Origin: Metabacillus kandeliae
Lineage (GTDB): Bacteria; Bacillota; Bacilli; Bacillales; Bacillaceae
DNA length: 64,000 nt
Direction of reading: 5' to 3'
Assembly (NCBI RefSeq): GCF_021166585.1
Contig: NZ_JAJOZE010000001.1
Location: 390,062-454,061 of the forward strand
Under the pieces are notes generated by a model. It searched no databases. It was not told the DNA's origin and saw only the letters and a list, made by a program, of their open reading frames with translations. The translations under genes and the position numbers were made by a program. Of this stretch, positions 1-7,191 are shown one piece after another; position 1 is the stretch's first letter, and each line of letters opens with the position of its first letter.

Positions 1-65
1 GCATGCATAAGTTTAGTAAAACTGCGCACCTTAATGTCATGAGAACAGGAAAGGTGGCCGTAAAA

Positions 66-632
66 ATGAAAGTTGCTAAAATAGGCGCTGTTATTCTGCT
101 TGGAACCATGCTTACAGCAGGATGCGGCATGAGCAATTCCGAAAATAAAAAAATGAACCATCCGCAAAATACGTCTTATGATCAAAATCAAAAAAGCAAT
201 ATGAAGGACAACATGCAGAACAATTTGAACAACGGTGTCAAAAATCTTGGGAATGACGCAAATCAAACCGCCAACAGAGCAAAAAATAATGTCACAGGAA
301 AAATGTCCCTTGCTGAAAAAGAAGCAAAAAATGCTGCTTCGCTCAAAGAAATCAAGCATGCATATGTCATTGCGACAGACAATAATGCTTATGCAGCAGT
401 TGAGCTTACAGGCGATAAAAACCAAAAGCTCACTGAGGACGTGAAAGGCAAAGTAGCAAAGCAGGTAAAAGCAGTAAACCCAAGCATTCGCAATGTATTC
501 GTCAGCGCCAACCCTGACTTTGTTGACCGCATGAAAGACTATTCCAAAGATCTTCAAAAAGGCAAGCCTGTAAGCGGACTCGCCAATGAATTCGCAAAAA
601 CCATTCAAAAGATATTTCCGAATAGACAATAA
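66..632 (+). CDS. YhcN/YlaJ-family sporulation lipoprotein
   Basis: A 188-residue lipoprotein. The N terminus has two lysines, a hydrophobic stretch and the lipobox LTAGC, so it should be lipidated on Cys and membrane-anchored. A Asn/Gln/Lys-rich linker (about residues 25-80) leads into a C-terminal domain with the pattern HAYVIATDNNAYAAVEL, typical of the YhcN/YlaJ family of spore-membrane and germination-associated lipoproteins. I start it at ATG 66, preceded by AGGAAAGGTGG; the frame is open upstream to the window edge, but those residues do not look like a signal peptide. The gene ends in its own terminator. It lies beside other germination-type genes, which fits a spore role. The exact function is not known from sequence. 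Confidence 0.85.
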   Translation: MKVAKIGAVILLGTMLTAGCGMSNSENKKMNHPQNTSYDQNQKSNMKDNMQNNLNNGVKNLGNDANQTANRAKNNVTGKMSLAEKEAKNAASLKEIKHAYVIATDNNAYAAVELTGDKNQKLTEDVKGKVAKQVKAVNPSIRNVFVSANPDFVDRMKDYSKDLQKGKPVSGLANEFAKTIQKIFPNRQ

Positions 633-635
633 CAG

Positions 636-663
636 AAAAGAACCGCTGCTGCGGTTCTTTTTG
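636..663 (+). terminator. Rho-independent terminator of the YhcN-like gene
   Basis: AAAAGAACCGC pairs with GCGGTTCTTTTT around a TGCT loop, four bases after the stop codon. Confidence 0.85.
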
Positions 664-693
664 TTTTTAGAACGAATAGCGTGTGTTTTTCCC

Positions 694-990
694 CTCCAGC
701 GCTTGTCGGGGCTGAACGAGCGGCTTCCGCTTTTCTTAATTGTCCAGCTCCAGCCGCTAGCCCCTCGAGTCGCTTCGGAAAAATCCAAAAAGTCTAAGAC
801 CGGACTTTTCGGATTTTTCCTCCAGCGCTTGTCGGGGCTGAACAAGCGGCTTCCGCTTTTCTTAATTGTCCAGCTCCATCCGCTAGCCCCTCGAGTCGCT
901 TCGGAAAAATCCAAAAAGTCTAAGACCGGACTTTTCGGATTTTCCCTCCAGCGCTTGTCGGGGCTGAACGAGCGGCTTCCGCTTTTCTTT
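694..990. repeat. Tandem 126-bp intergenic repeat, 2.4 copies
   Basis: Units begin at 694, 820 and 946 (partial), each with CTCCAGCGCTTGTCGGGGCT, and are almost identical: the few differences include one base in GAACGAGCGG versus GAACAAGCGG. Each full unit holds a right arm (TCGGGGCTGAACGAGCGGCT), a left arm (AGCCGCTAGCCCCTCGA) partly complementary to it, and a short perfect-but-one hairpin in which AATCCAAAAAGTC pairs with GACTTTTCGGATT. Read as left arm, insert, right arm, the array is two complete hairpin elements preceded by an orphan right arm. I recall closely similar left/right arm sequences as abundant intergenic elements in Bacillaceae genomes. No transposase or convincing gene lies inside. 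Confidence 0.85.
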
Positions 991-1222
991 ACACAACACT
1001 GTTTTTTATGGAATTAGAATCCGTAAGGTCAGAGTCGAGAACAGAGCTGATGGGGATGTAAATAGGGGCGAGGTCGCCGTTTTCTTCTCCGAAGCCCTGG
1101 TTTTGCTTGATGGAGAGGAAATAATCAATTTGCTGAAGGGTGCCGACATTGAATGTCCCGCTTCTGTCTATTACGTTAACCTTAAACCCCATTATGTTTA
1201 CGACCATTGGGGAAAAAATCAT
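989..1222 (-). CDS. GerPA/GerPF-like germination protein (paralogue 1)
   Basis: A 77-residue protein resembling the GerPA/GerPF family, small proteins needed for permeability of the spore coat to germinants. The fold signature is a short N-terminal strand (VNIMGFKVNVID), a central segment with NVGTLQQIDYFLS and the motif KQNQGFGEENGD, then a Asp/Ser-rich C-terminal tail. The start at 1222 has AAGGAGG ten bases upstream and overlaps the stop of the next upstream gene by four bases (ATGA), so the two are translationally coupled. It shares the N-x-GFG motif with the proteins at 1219-1488 and 2017-2262. Assignment to the family is by pattern; a specific gene name is not justified. Confidence 0.7.
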   Translation of the reverse strand: MIFSPMVVNIMGFKVNVIDRSGTFNVGTLQQIDYFLSIKQNQGFGEENGDLAPIYIPISSVLDSDLTDSNSIKNSVV

Positions 1223-1488
1223 TTCGGCTGCTCCTCCTTTTTAACGGGAAAAGAATTGGAATCAAATGAGGAGAGAGAATCAAACTGGTCCCTGTCGTCC
1301 ACGATTCCTTTAGGCTGGAAAAAACCTGACATGTCTCCCATGCTTTGGCCAAATCCCTGATTTTTCTTGTCTGAGTTGCTCCATTCTGCGAGAAGGTTCT
1401 GCCCGACGTTAACAGCAGAGGCATTTTCAAAGGAATTAATTTTCAACATGAAAATATTAATATTTATATAAGGCGAAGGCGGTCTCAT
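1219..1488 (-). CDS. GerPA/GerPF-like germination protein (paralogue 2)
   Basis: An 89-residue relative of the neighbouring GerPA-like protein. It contains LKINSFENASAVNVGQNLL, where GerP proteins carry their conserved N-terminal strand pair, then KKNQGFGQSMGD and a polar tail. Two ATGs (1494 and 1488) are possible; AAGGAGGG lies only one base from the first but seven from the second, so 1488 is chosen. It is the promoter-proximal gene of a two-gene minus-strand operon and is divergent from the small heat-shock gene, with about 75 bp between starts. The N terminus (MRPPSPYININIF) is longer than in typical GerPA proteins; a later start at the internal Met is possible but has no clear ribosome binding site. 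Confidence 0.68.
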   Translation of the reverse strand: MRPPSPYININIFMLKINSFENASAVNVGQNLLAEWSNSDKKNQGFGQSMGDMSGFFQPKGIVDDRDQFDSLSSFDSNSFPVKKEEQPK

Positions 1489-1562
1489 TTTCATCCCTCC
1501 TTTTCCTCTCAATTTTATGACGGCCAGCAGATGAATATGTTGACTCCTTGGGGGAATCAAAA

Positions 1563-2033
1563 GTGGACGCTGAAAAATTAAAGCAGTGGATTAACCTTTC
1601 CAAGAACATGTACGGCGGTGATTTTTGGAGAGGCATTTTCGATGATGACACGATGAAACAGTTTATGCAGGATCTCCCCTTTTCGGACACCGGTGCTGTA
1701 AGCAGGCCGGATAATAAAAACGGATTTCCTGCTATAGATGTAGCGGAGACAGCGAAAGAACTCATTTATATCATTTATCTTCCAGGGGTTGATAAGCACC
1801 AGGTGCAGCTGGCATCTTACGGAGAGTACTTAGTTGTAAGAGGCTCAAGGGCTCTTTTGTTTCCGGAGCAGGTGTATAAAAGCATTGAGGGCCACTACGG
1901 AGAATTTGAACGGAAAATCAAGCTTCCCGAATATATTGTCCCCGCAGAGGCGGCAGCGAAATTTATGAATGGCGTCCTTTTTGTCAGTTATTCCAAATCT
2001 ATGCTGAGAGGGGACATTATTCCGATTGAGTAA
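1563..2033 (+). CDS. Hsp20/alpha-crystallin small heat-shock protein, probably spore-associated
   Basis: A 156-residue protein with an alpha-crystallin domain: FPAIDVAETAKELIYIIYLPGV is its first strand pair, followed by VQLASYGEYLVVRG, the FERKIKLPEYI segment and NGVLFVSYSK near the end, all in the usual Hsp20 order. Such proteins act as ATP-independent holdase chaperones, and several Bacillus members are spore coat proteins. I choose GTG 1563 because GGGGGA lies eight bases upstream; TTG 1548 is in frame but has no Shine-Dalgarno sequence. The 3' end overlaps the convergent GerPA-like gene by 17 bp. Being surrounded by germination-type genes points to a spore role, which is inference. Confidence 0.82.
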   Translation: MDAEKLKQWINLSKNMYGGDFWRGIFDDDTMKQFMQDLPFSDTGAVSRPDNKNGFPAIDVAETAKELIYIIYLPGVDKHQVQLASYGEYLVVRGSRALLFPEQVYKSIEGHYGEFERKIKLPEYIVPAEAAAKFMNGVLFVSYSKSMLRGDIIPIE

Positions 2034-2262
2034 AATGCTCTGTTTTAATGGAATCGGCATCTGCCCCGTCGTTATCCAGCACAATCTGGATGGGCTGAAA
2101 GACAATTGTGCCATCTGAATTCTGCTCTCCAAATCCATTGTTTCGTTTATTGGACAGCGAGCGGTTCACAAGCATTGATTTTCCGACGTTCATCGAACAG
2201 CCTGCTCCTATTGTATTGATTTTCATTCCGGCAATTTGAATGCCGGATCCGGCTATCTGCAT
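2017..2262 (-). CDS. GerPA/GerPF-like germination protein (paralogue 3)
   Basis: An 81-residue GerPA/GerPF-like protein. Of the three it is closest to the family pattern, with GMKINTIGAGCSMNVGKSML near the N terminus. It then has KRNNGFGEQNSD, the motif shared with paralogues 1 and 2, and a C-terminal IQIVLDNDGADADSI segment. The reading frame is open far upstream, but AAAGGGGAG lies just ahead of ATG 2262, which sets the start. It is divergent from the GerPC-like gene (86 bp between starts) and convergent with the Hsp20 gene. A role in spore coat assembly or germinant access is inferred from family and context. Confidence 0.75.
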   Translation of the reverse strand: MQIAGSGIQIAGMKINTIGAGCSMNVGKSMLVNRSLSNKRNNGFGEQNSDGTIVFQPIQIVLDNDGADADSIKTEHFTQSE

Positions 2263-2347
2263 GGAAACTCCCCTTTCATCATATTTTCCGCCTGACACAC
2301 ATAGAATGTAGGACAAGCCCTCTGAACCTGAACGAAGCGGTGATAAG

Positions 2348-2761
2348 ATGTCATTAAAAAACCTATTCTCCCTATTTAAAAAAGATGACCAAATCGCCAA
2401 GCTCCATGAAAAACTGGATACTGTTGAGAAGAAACTGGAAGCACTGGACAATCTGAAAGACATGATGGCAAAGAGCAGCAAAAAGGAACCCGCTAATGGA
2501 ACGGTTATTGAAGAAGTCCAGATTAAAGTGGATAAATTTGTTCTGGAAAAGCTTGAATATAATATTCATATGGGCCAGATCGGCATCAAAGAGCTGAAAG
2601 GGCGCTTAAATATTGGAGCAACCTATGGGGAATTATTTCCCTTTCAGATGGATGAACAGCTTGGTGAAAAAATAGACGAAAAAGTCGAGGAGTGGAAATC
2701 AGACCATGCAGCACAAAAGAAAGCTGAAAACACGCCTCATGTAAACATTCGAGCCAGTTAG
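2348..2761 (+). CDS. GerPC-like spore germination protein
   Basis: A 137-residue protein. Residues 10-45 form a charged heptad pattern (IAKLHEKLDTVEKKLEAL), a likely coiled coil. The conserved part follows: VDKFVLEKLEYNIHMGQI and IKELKGRLNIGATYGEL, a pattern I associate with GerPC, part of the gerP spore-permeability operon. GerPC itself is longer, about 200 residues, so this is a short homologue. The Shine-Dalgarno sequence is weak (GGTGAT). Its location next to three GerPA-like genes supports the assignment. No terminator is obvious after it, and the propeller-gene promoter begins about 30 bases downstream. Confidence 0.65.
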   Translation: MSLKNLFSLFKKDDQIAKLHEKLDTVEKKLEALDNLKDMMAKSSKKEPANGTVIEEVQIKVDKFVLEKLEYNIHMGQIGIKELKGRLNIGATYGELFPFQMDEQLGEKIDEKVEEWKSDHAAQKKAENTPHVNIRAS

Positions 2762-2791
2762 CCCCTGGTTTTTTTTACGGAAAAAAATGAT

Positions 2792-2821
2792 TTGACAAAA
2801 GTTTAGAATTTTTTGAATAAT
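2792..2821 (+). promoter_or_regulatory. SigA-type promoter at the left end of the glycan locus
   Basis: TTGACA (2792-2797) and AATAAT (2816-2821) are separated by 18 bp. The operator-like repeat at 2825-2843 lies immediately downstream, over the expected start site, as for a repressor. Confidence 0.65.
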
Positions 2822-2824
2822 AGT

Positions 2825-2843
2825 ATACAGGTAAATAACAGGT
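2825..2843 (+). promoter_or_regulatory. ATACARGT operator candidate, site 1
   Basis: ATACAGGT at 2825-2832 and TAACAGGT at 2836-2843 form direct repeats 11 bp apart. The same element precedes 7192, 10312, 13078 (second half inverted) and 16641. Likely bound by the GntR-type regulator at 5653-7074; inference. Confidence 0.55.
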
Positions 2844-2860
2844 GAAAGGAGCTGTTTTCC

Positions 2861-4642
2861 ATTTTCCGCAATCATGGTGTCCCCATCCATGCGGCTGAAA
2901 ACAGAACGGCTGCTGTATGCAGAAATATGAACGGAGAAGAAAGGCTTGTTATCGGTGCAAAAGGCTTTGTTCTGGTTGTTGATCCGGCAACAGAAGAGTG
3001 CAGCCAGCTGAATTTGCCATCTAAAACAGATTATCCTTATGTGACGTTTTCCTCGAGCACCGGAATGTTTTATACAGGATGCGGGAGTTTCTTTATTGAA
3101 CTGGATCCGTTTCAAATAAAAATCATTACGCAGCTATCACCTGTACAGGAAGAAGCTGCCGTGTTCAGTATTTGCGAAGCAATGGACGGAAGCATTTGTT
3201 TTTGTACGTATCCAAGCCTGGAATTATGGCACTATGATCCTGATGAAAGAAGGTTTCGCTTTCTAAAAAAGCTGAGTTCAGAAGAAAAATATGCAGGAAC
3301 GCTCGCTGCGGGAGAAGATGGCTGGCTTTATGCCGGAGTTGGAACAGAAGCTGGCTTTGTAGCGGCATATTATCCGCAAACAGGTGAAGCGAAGGAGCAT
3401 TTTGATAAAAGCAAAACAGGCAAGCGGACAGGGTATGTCAGGAAAGGAACAAACAATAGAATATACGGCCAGCTCTCTGCAAGGGATTTGAGAGAGCCTT
3501 CAGATGAAGAGGCGTGGTTTCTTTTTTCAGAAGGGGAAGCTTTTCCTGTAAAAAAAGATGAGGTGCAGGAGCCGCTGTACTGGGGAAAAGGCTTTTCTGC
3601 CTGTTACGGGCAGCTGAAAGGAAAGCATAAAATTCAATCCTTTAGTCTCCCTGATAAAGTTCTGGAAACAGCTGAAAAGACCATTGAGCTTAACTACGTT
3701 TCAGAAGGAGCAGAACTGAGCGTGCTGGCATTCGGTCCTGACGGGAAGGTTTACGGCACATCGATGCATCCCCTGCAATTTTACGCCTTTGATCCTGGAA
3801 AAGAGAGCTTTCACGTGCATGGCGGACTGGAAAAGGGAGAAGGGGGCAACATCTGCGCCTATGCTGTATCAGGCCAATGGCTGGCAGGAGCTGCTTACAC
3901 AAATGGAAAGCTGTATCTTCTTGATGTAACAGCAGGCGGAATTCCTGAGCTGAAGGGAGAGCTGAAAGAAGTTCATCGCCCGCGCTGCATGGCTGTTCAT
4001 CCTGATGGAAAGGAATTTTATATCGGAGGGTATCCAGGCTACGGGGAAAGAGGCGGTTCTTTGGGCATCGCTGATTTCACAGAAGGAAGGATCGAAACGA
4101 TTCCAAACAGCCTGCTGTTTTCAGACGAAAGCATTGTGAGTCTGTCGATGCTCCCCGGCGGAGATCTGCTTGGAGGCACAAGCGTGCTGACACCGGGCGG
4201 CGCAGCCCAGACTAAAGAACATGCCCGTATTTTCAGGATGAAAGGCAGGCCGCTATTCAGCGTTTCCGCTGAAATGGTGATAGAAGGCGAAGAAGAAATT
4301 GCCGGCATTCTTTCAGCTGATGAAGAAGGAGCAGCACTGACAGGGAAAAGCACCTTTATTGTTTTTAGCTTGGAGAACCTGCACACTTTAAGCCAAATTC
4401 AGCTTGAGAAATTTGGACGGCCTGCAAGGAACGGCTTGTTGAAATGGAAGGAATTCTACTTGTGCCTGCTGGAAAAAGCAGCCGTTCTTGTGAACAGCAA
4501 AACGCTTGCTCTCCAAGTTATCCCATCACCTGTTTCCATAACGGCTGGAAGTGCCATATACAGGGATAACGTCTATTTTGCGAGCGGAAGCAGCTTATGC
4601 TCGCTGAAGCTAAAAGGAGGAGCACATGCCGTATTCTCTTGA
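2861..4642 (+). CDS. Cytoplasmic beta-propeller protein
   Basis: A protein of about 593 residues without signal peptide, built of repeated short blades with patterns such as DGWLYAGVGTEAG, DGKVYGTSMHPLQFYAFDP and NGKLYLLDV, typical of WD40/Kelch-like beta-propellers. No catalytic motif is recognised. The first ATG in frame (2927) has no ribosome binding site. The frame continues upstream to ATT 2861, where AAGGAG sits nine bases ahead; the encoded start IFRNHGVPIHAAENRTAAV fits the first blade. I therefore propose initiation at AUU, with 2927 as the conservative alternative. The segment with GYPGYGERGGSL matches IPDYGKIGGSL in the secreted protein at 7192-10080, so the two are paralogues. It overlaps the next gene by 17 bp. 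Sensor, glycan-binding protein or propeller-type lyase are all possible. Confidence 0.72.
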   Translation: MFRNHGVPIHAAENRTAAVCRNMNGEERLVIGAKGFVLVVDPATEECSQLNLPSKTDYPYVTFSSSTGMFYTGCGSFFIELDPFQIKIITQLSPVQEEAAVFSICEAMDGSICFCTYPSLELWHYDPDERRFRFLKKLSSEEKYAGTLAAGEDGWLYAGVGTEAGFVAAYYPQTGEAKEHFDKSKTGKRTGYVRKGTNNRIYGQLSARDLREPSDEEAWFLFSEGEAFPVKKDEVQEPLYWGKGFSACYGQLKGKHKIQSFSLPDKVLETAEKTIELNYVSEGAELSVLAFGPDGKVYGTSMHPLQFYAFDPGKESFHVHGGLEKGEGGNICAYAVSGQWLAGAAYTNGKLYLLDVTAGGIPELKGELKEVHRPRCMAVHPDGKEFYIGGYPGYGERGGSLGIADFTEGRIETIPNSLLFSDESIVSLSMLPGGDLLGGTSVLTPGGAAQTKEHARIFRMKGRPLFSVSAEMVIEGEEEIAGILSADEEGAALTGKSTFIVFSLENLHTLSQIQLEKFGRPARNGLLKWKEFYLCLLEKAAVLVNSKTLALQVIPSPVSITAGSAIYRDNVYFASGSSLCSLKLKGGAHAVFS

Positions 4643-5624
4643 TCAGCTGGAAAAGAAGGGAATCCCCCCGCTCCCGGCTGCCAGGCCCTGCTGGGAAAAG
4701 CAGCGCATTGCTGTGAGTAAAGCGTGGAGTGAAATGGTAAAAAGAATAGCAGAACCTGCAGGGACGGATTATGAGACAGTGCGAGAAGAAAAGGAAGAGG
4801 GCTATATCCGCAAAAAAATTATCTATAAAACAGGAGACGGCGATCAGGTGCCGGCTAACCTGCTGATCCCGGAAAAGCTGGAAAGGCCATGCCCGGCTGT
4901 TCTGGCTCTTCATCCGACAGATGCATTCGGAAAGGACGACATTTCTCATCCAAGAGGGAGAAAGGAACGGCAGTATGGAATAGAGCTTGCAAAGAGAGGA
5001 TTTGCCGTACTTGCTCCTGATGCGATTACAGCTGGAGACAGAGTCCTGGCTGATAGCCTCCCGTTTCATACAGCAGCTTTTTATGAAAAGCATCAAGGCT
5101 GGACGGCAGCGGGGAAAATGATATCTGATCATAAGCAGGCTGTGTCGGTTTTGGCAGGGCTGCAGGAAACAGACAGCGGAAGAATCGGAGTAATCGGCCA
5201 TTCGCTCGGCGGGTACAACGCCTATTTTTTATCAGCGCTGGATGAGCGGATCAAAGCCTGCGCCATCAGCTGCGGCTTTAGTGTTTTTACAGGAGATCCG
5301 GAGAGAAACAGATGGGGGGAACGGGAGTGGTTCAGTCACTTTCCAGAGCTGACTCAGTGGGTGGAGAGAGGGGAAGTGCCGTTTGAATACCATGAAATTC
5401 TTGCCCTCCACGCACCGCGCCCGCTGTTTGTTTATATGGCAATGAATGACCCGATTTTTCCCCATTGGACAAGAATAGCGGAAGGACTGAAAGAGGTGGA
5501 CGGTCTTTACCAGGTGCTTGAAGCCCATGAGAGGCTTATGATCCTGATTGGAAACGGCGGCCATGATTTTCCTGCTTCAGTCCGTTCAGCAGCCATCCGT
5601 TTTTTAGGCCAATGGCTGCTTTAA
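4626..5624 (+). CDS. Alpha/beta hydrolase (dienelactone hydrolase/acetyl esterase type)
   Basis: A 332-residue cytoplasmic serine hydrolase. The strand PAVLALHPTDAFGK, the nucleophile elbow GHSLGG with Ser193, Asp275 in NDPIFP and His313 in NGGHDFP give the full triad in the standard order, with a long N-terminal helical region before the core. The fold resembles dienelactone hydrolase and carbohydrate acetyl-esterase-like proteins that occur in glycan loci. ATG 4626 has AAAGGAGG six bases upstream and lies inside the end of the propeller gene, so translation is coupled. A role in removing acyl groups from imported oligosaccharides is inferred from context; a peptidase or thioesterase role cannot be excluded. 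Confidence 0.8.
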   Translation: MPYSLDQLEKKGIPPLPAARPCWEKQRIAVSKAWSEMVKRIAEPAGTDYETVREEKEEGYIRKKIIYKTGDGDQVPANLLIPEKLERPCPAVLALHPTDAFGKDDISHPRGRKERQYGIELAKRGFAVLAPDAITAGDRVLADSLPFHTAAFYEKHQGWTAAGKMISDHKQAVSVLAGLQETDSGRIGVIGHSLGGYNAYFLSALDERIKACAISCGFSVFTGDPERNRWGEREWFSHFPELTQWVERGEVPFEYHEILALHAPRPLFVYMAMNDPIFPHWTRIAEGLKEVDGLYQVLEAHERLMILIGNGGHDFPASVRSAAIRFLGQWLL

Positions 5625-5652
5625 ACAAACAGAAAAACCAGGAGAGATGCTC

Positions 5653-7074
5653 ATGCAATTGCGAAGGGAAAGCAGTTTTGAAAAAAAATATAATGTATTT
5701 ACAGCAGAATTAAAGGATGAAATTTTGAGCGGGCGGATGAAGGAAGGGGATTTTCTATTGCCGGAAAACGCCCTCAGCAAAAAATATGATATCAGCAGAG
5801 TGTCAATCAGAAAAGGACTTGCCGAGCTTGTTGAAAATGGATACATCGAAAAAATTCCCGGAAAGGGAAATAAAGTGGTGTTCAGCGCAACAGCTCACGT
5901 GACAGAAATTAAGCTTGCCTGGTTTTCTTCCTCCTATGAACTGGAAAGCGTCAGAAAAATATTAAAGGCGTTCCACAAGGAGCATCCTTATATCCGCGTC
6001 ACATTTGACGTGCTGCCTGAAGCAGAGTATGTCAGCCAGATTTCGCACAATATTAAACAAAACAGCGGCCCGGATTTGTTTATGGTGTCAGATTCCCAAT
6101 TCCGCGAAATGAAAGAGGACGGCAGCCTGGAGCATCTTGAAGCCTATCAATCAGCCAACCTGACAGAGGAAAACAGCTACAGAAAAGTATTTGAGCTTTT
6201 TTCCCATCAGGGCGCAGCCTATGCTGTTCCTTTTATTTTTTCTCCTGTTGTGATCTGCTATAACAAAAGGATCCTGCGCCAGGCTGGCATTCAAGAGCTG
6301 AGCGAATTAAAAAATTGGGAGGAGCTGCTGTTTGCCGCTAAAAAAATGACAAAAGTTTCGGAAGACGGCACAGTGGAGCATTATGGTTTCTGCTTTTCCT
6401 CTTCCTATCACAGGTGGCCGGTTTTTGTTCTGCAGAACAACGGGAAACTGATGGCTTCAAACAGAAGCCGCTCAGCTGTAGCTGATCCTGAAGCAAGAGC
6501 AGCACTGGAATTTTGCACAGATTTGATGTATAAGCACCGGGTTTCCCCGATTTTTGCACATGGAAGCGATCATCTTGCAGAGGATATTTTCAAAAAAGGA
6601 AAAGCGGGAATGATTCTGACAACCTATTATTATTTAAACGAGTTCAGAGACATGGATTTGGAATGGGACATTATGCCTGCGCCTGCAGAGGAGAGAAAAG
6701 CTGCACTGTTAATCGGCGGGGGACTGGCAATCAATAAAAATACTCCGCACAGAGGGGCCGTGCAGTCACTTGTAGATTATATGGTTTCTGAAAAAGCACA
6801 AAGCATTGTCAAGCAAAACGGATGTACAATTCCTGTATTAAGAAAAGCGGCTGAAGATGACAGTCTGCTGAAAAAGGACCTGCATCCGGCGCAATATAAA
6901 ACCTTTTTAAAAGTACTGCCCTATGCACAGCCGGTCGGAGACCTGAATTTAACGTCCAAAGAGGCGAAGATGCTGCAGAGCGAGCTGAATCTTCTTTGGG
7001 CCAATATGGAAACCCCTCATGAAGCCTGTATGAGAATTGAAAAAATCCTTAATAAGATGCTTGCTGAATCATAA
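5653..7074 (+). CDS. GntR winged-helix regulator fused to a solute-binding-protein domain
   Basis: A 473-residue one-component regulator. Residues 1-75 are a GntR-type winged helix (LKDEILSGRMKEGDFLLPE, ISRVSIRKGLAELVENGYIE, then the wing GKGNKVVF). From about residue 85 to the end it resembles a type 1 extracellular solute-binding protein (IKLAWFSSSYELESVRKIL, GPDLFMVSDSQFREM, AAYAVPFIFSPVVICYNK, LLIGGGLAINKNTPH), but with no signal peptide, so a periplasmic-binding-protein fold serves as the cytoplasmic sugar sensor. GntR-SBP fusions are known but uncommon next to LacI-type sensors. ATG 5653 is chosen over 5647 because AGGAG is eight bases upstream. It is the third gene of its operon and the best candidate to bind the repeated ATACARGT element. 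Confidence 0.88.
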   Translation: MQLRRESSFEKKYNVFTAELKDEILSGRMKEGDFLLPENALSKKYDISRVSIRKGLAELVENGYIEKIPGKGNKVVFSATAHVTEIKLAWFSSSYELESVRKILKAFHKEHPYIRVTFDVLPEAEYVSQISHNIKQNSGPDLFMVSDSQFREMKEDGSLEHLEAYQSANLTEENSYRKVFELFSHQGAAYAVPFIFSPVVICYNKRILRQAGIQELSELKNWEELLFAAKKMTKVSEDGTVEHYGFCFSSSYHRWPVFVLQNNGKLMASNRSRSAVADPEARAALEFCTDLMYKHRVSPIFAHGSDHLAEDIFKKGKAGMILTTYYYLNEFRDMDLEWDIMPAPAEERKAALLIGGGLAINKNTPHRGAVQSLVDYMVSEKAQSIVKQNGCTIPVLRKAAEDDSLLKKDLHPAQYKTFLKVLPYAQPVGDLNLTSKEAKMLQSELNLLWANMETPHEACMRIEKILNKMLAES

Positions 7075-7157
7075 AACTGGTTATGTTTACTTATTTTTGG
7101 AATAATCAGATAAAAGAAGTTTACAGATTTTAGAAGCCGGGATACCCTTAAGTTAAT

Positions 7158-7176
7158 AGACAAGTAAAATACAAGT
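7158..7176 (+). promoter_or_regulatory. ATACARGT operator candidate, site 2
   Basis: AGACAAGT at 7158-7165 and ATACAAGT at 7169-7176 are direct repeats 11 bp apart, ending five bases before the Shine-Dalgarno AAGGAG of the secreted propeller gene. I see no clean SigA promoter in the gap. Confidence 0.55.
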
Positions 7177-7191
7177 ACAAAGGAGAATATC

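Noticed and set aside
694-990. Repeat array considered as CRISPR
   Set aside because: Period of 126 bp, the whole unit repeats with no unique spacers, and no cas genes are near.
586-1017. 143-codon open frame through the repeat region
   Set aside because: It is open only because the 126-bp repeat is a multiple of three and lacks stops in this frame; no ribosome binding site, and it overlaps the spore lipoprotein gene and its terminator.
1531-1581. Short ATG frame at 1531 (MNMLTPWGNQK) as the true start of the Hsp20 protein with a frameshift
   Set aside because: It is out of frame, stops after 16 codons and has no Shine-Dalgarno sequence; GTG 1563 with GGGGGA explains the start without a frameshift.
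4518-5201. Long minus-strand frame opposite the hydrolase
   Set aside because: Shadow of two well-supported plus-strand genes; composition and lack of motifs argue against coding.
7075-7157. Promoter for the secreted propeller gene
   Set aside because: TTTACA at 7120 with TACCCT 17 bases later is too poor a match to report as a feature.
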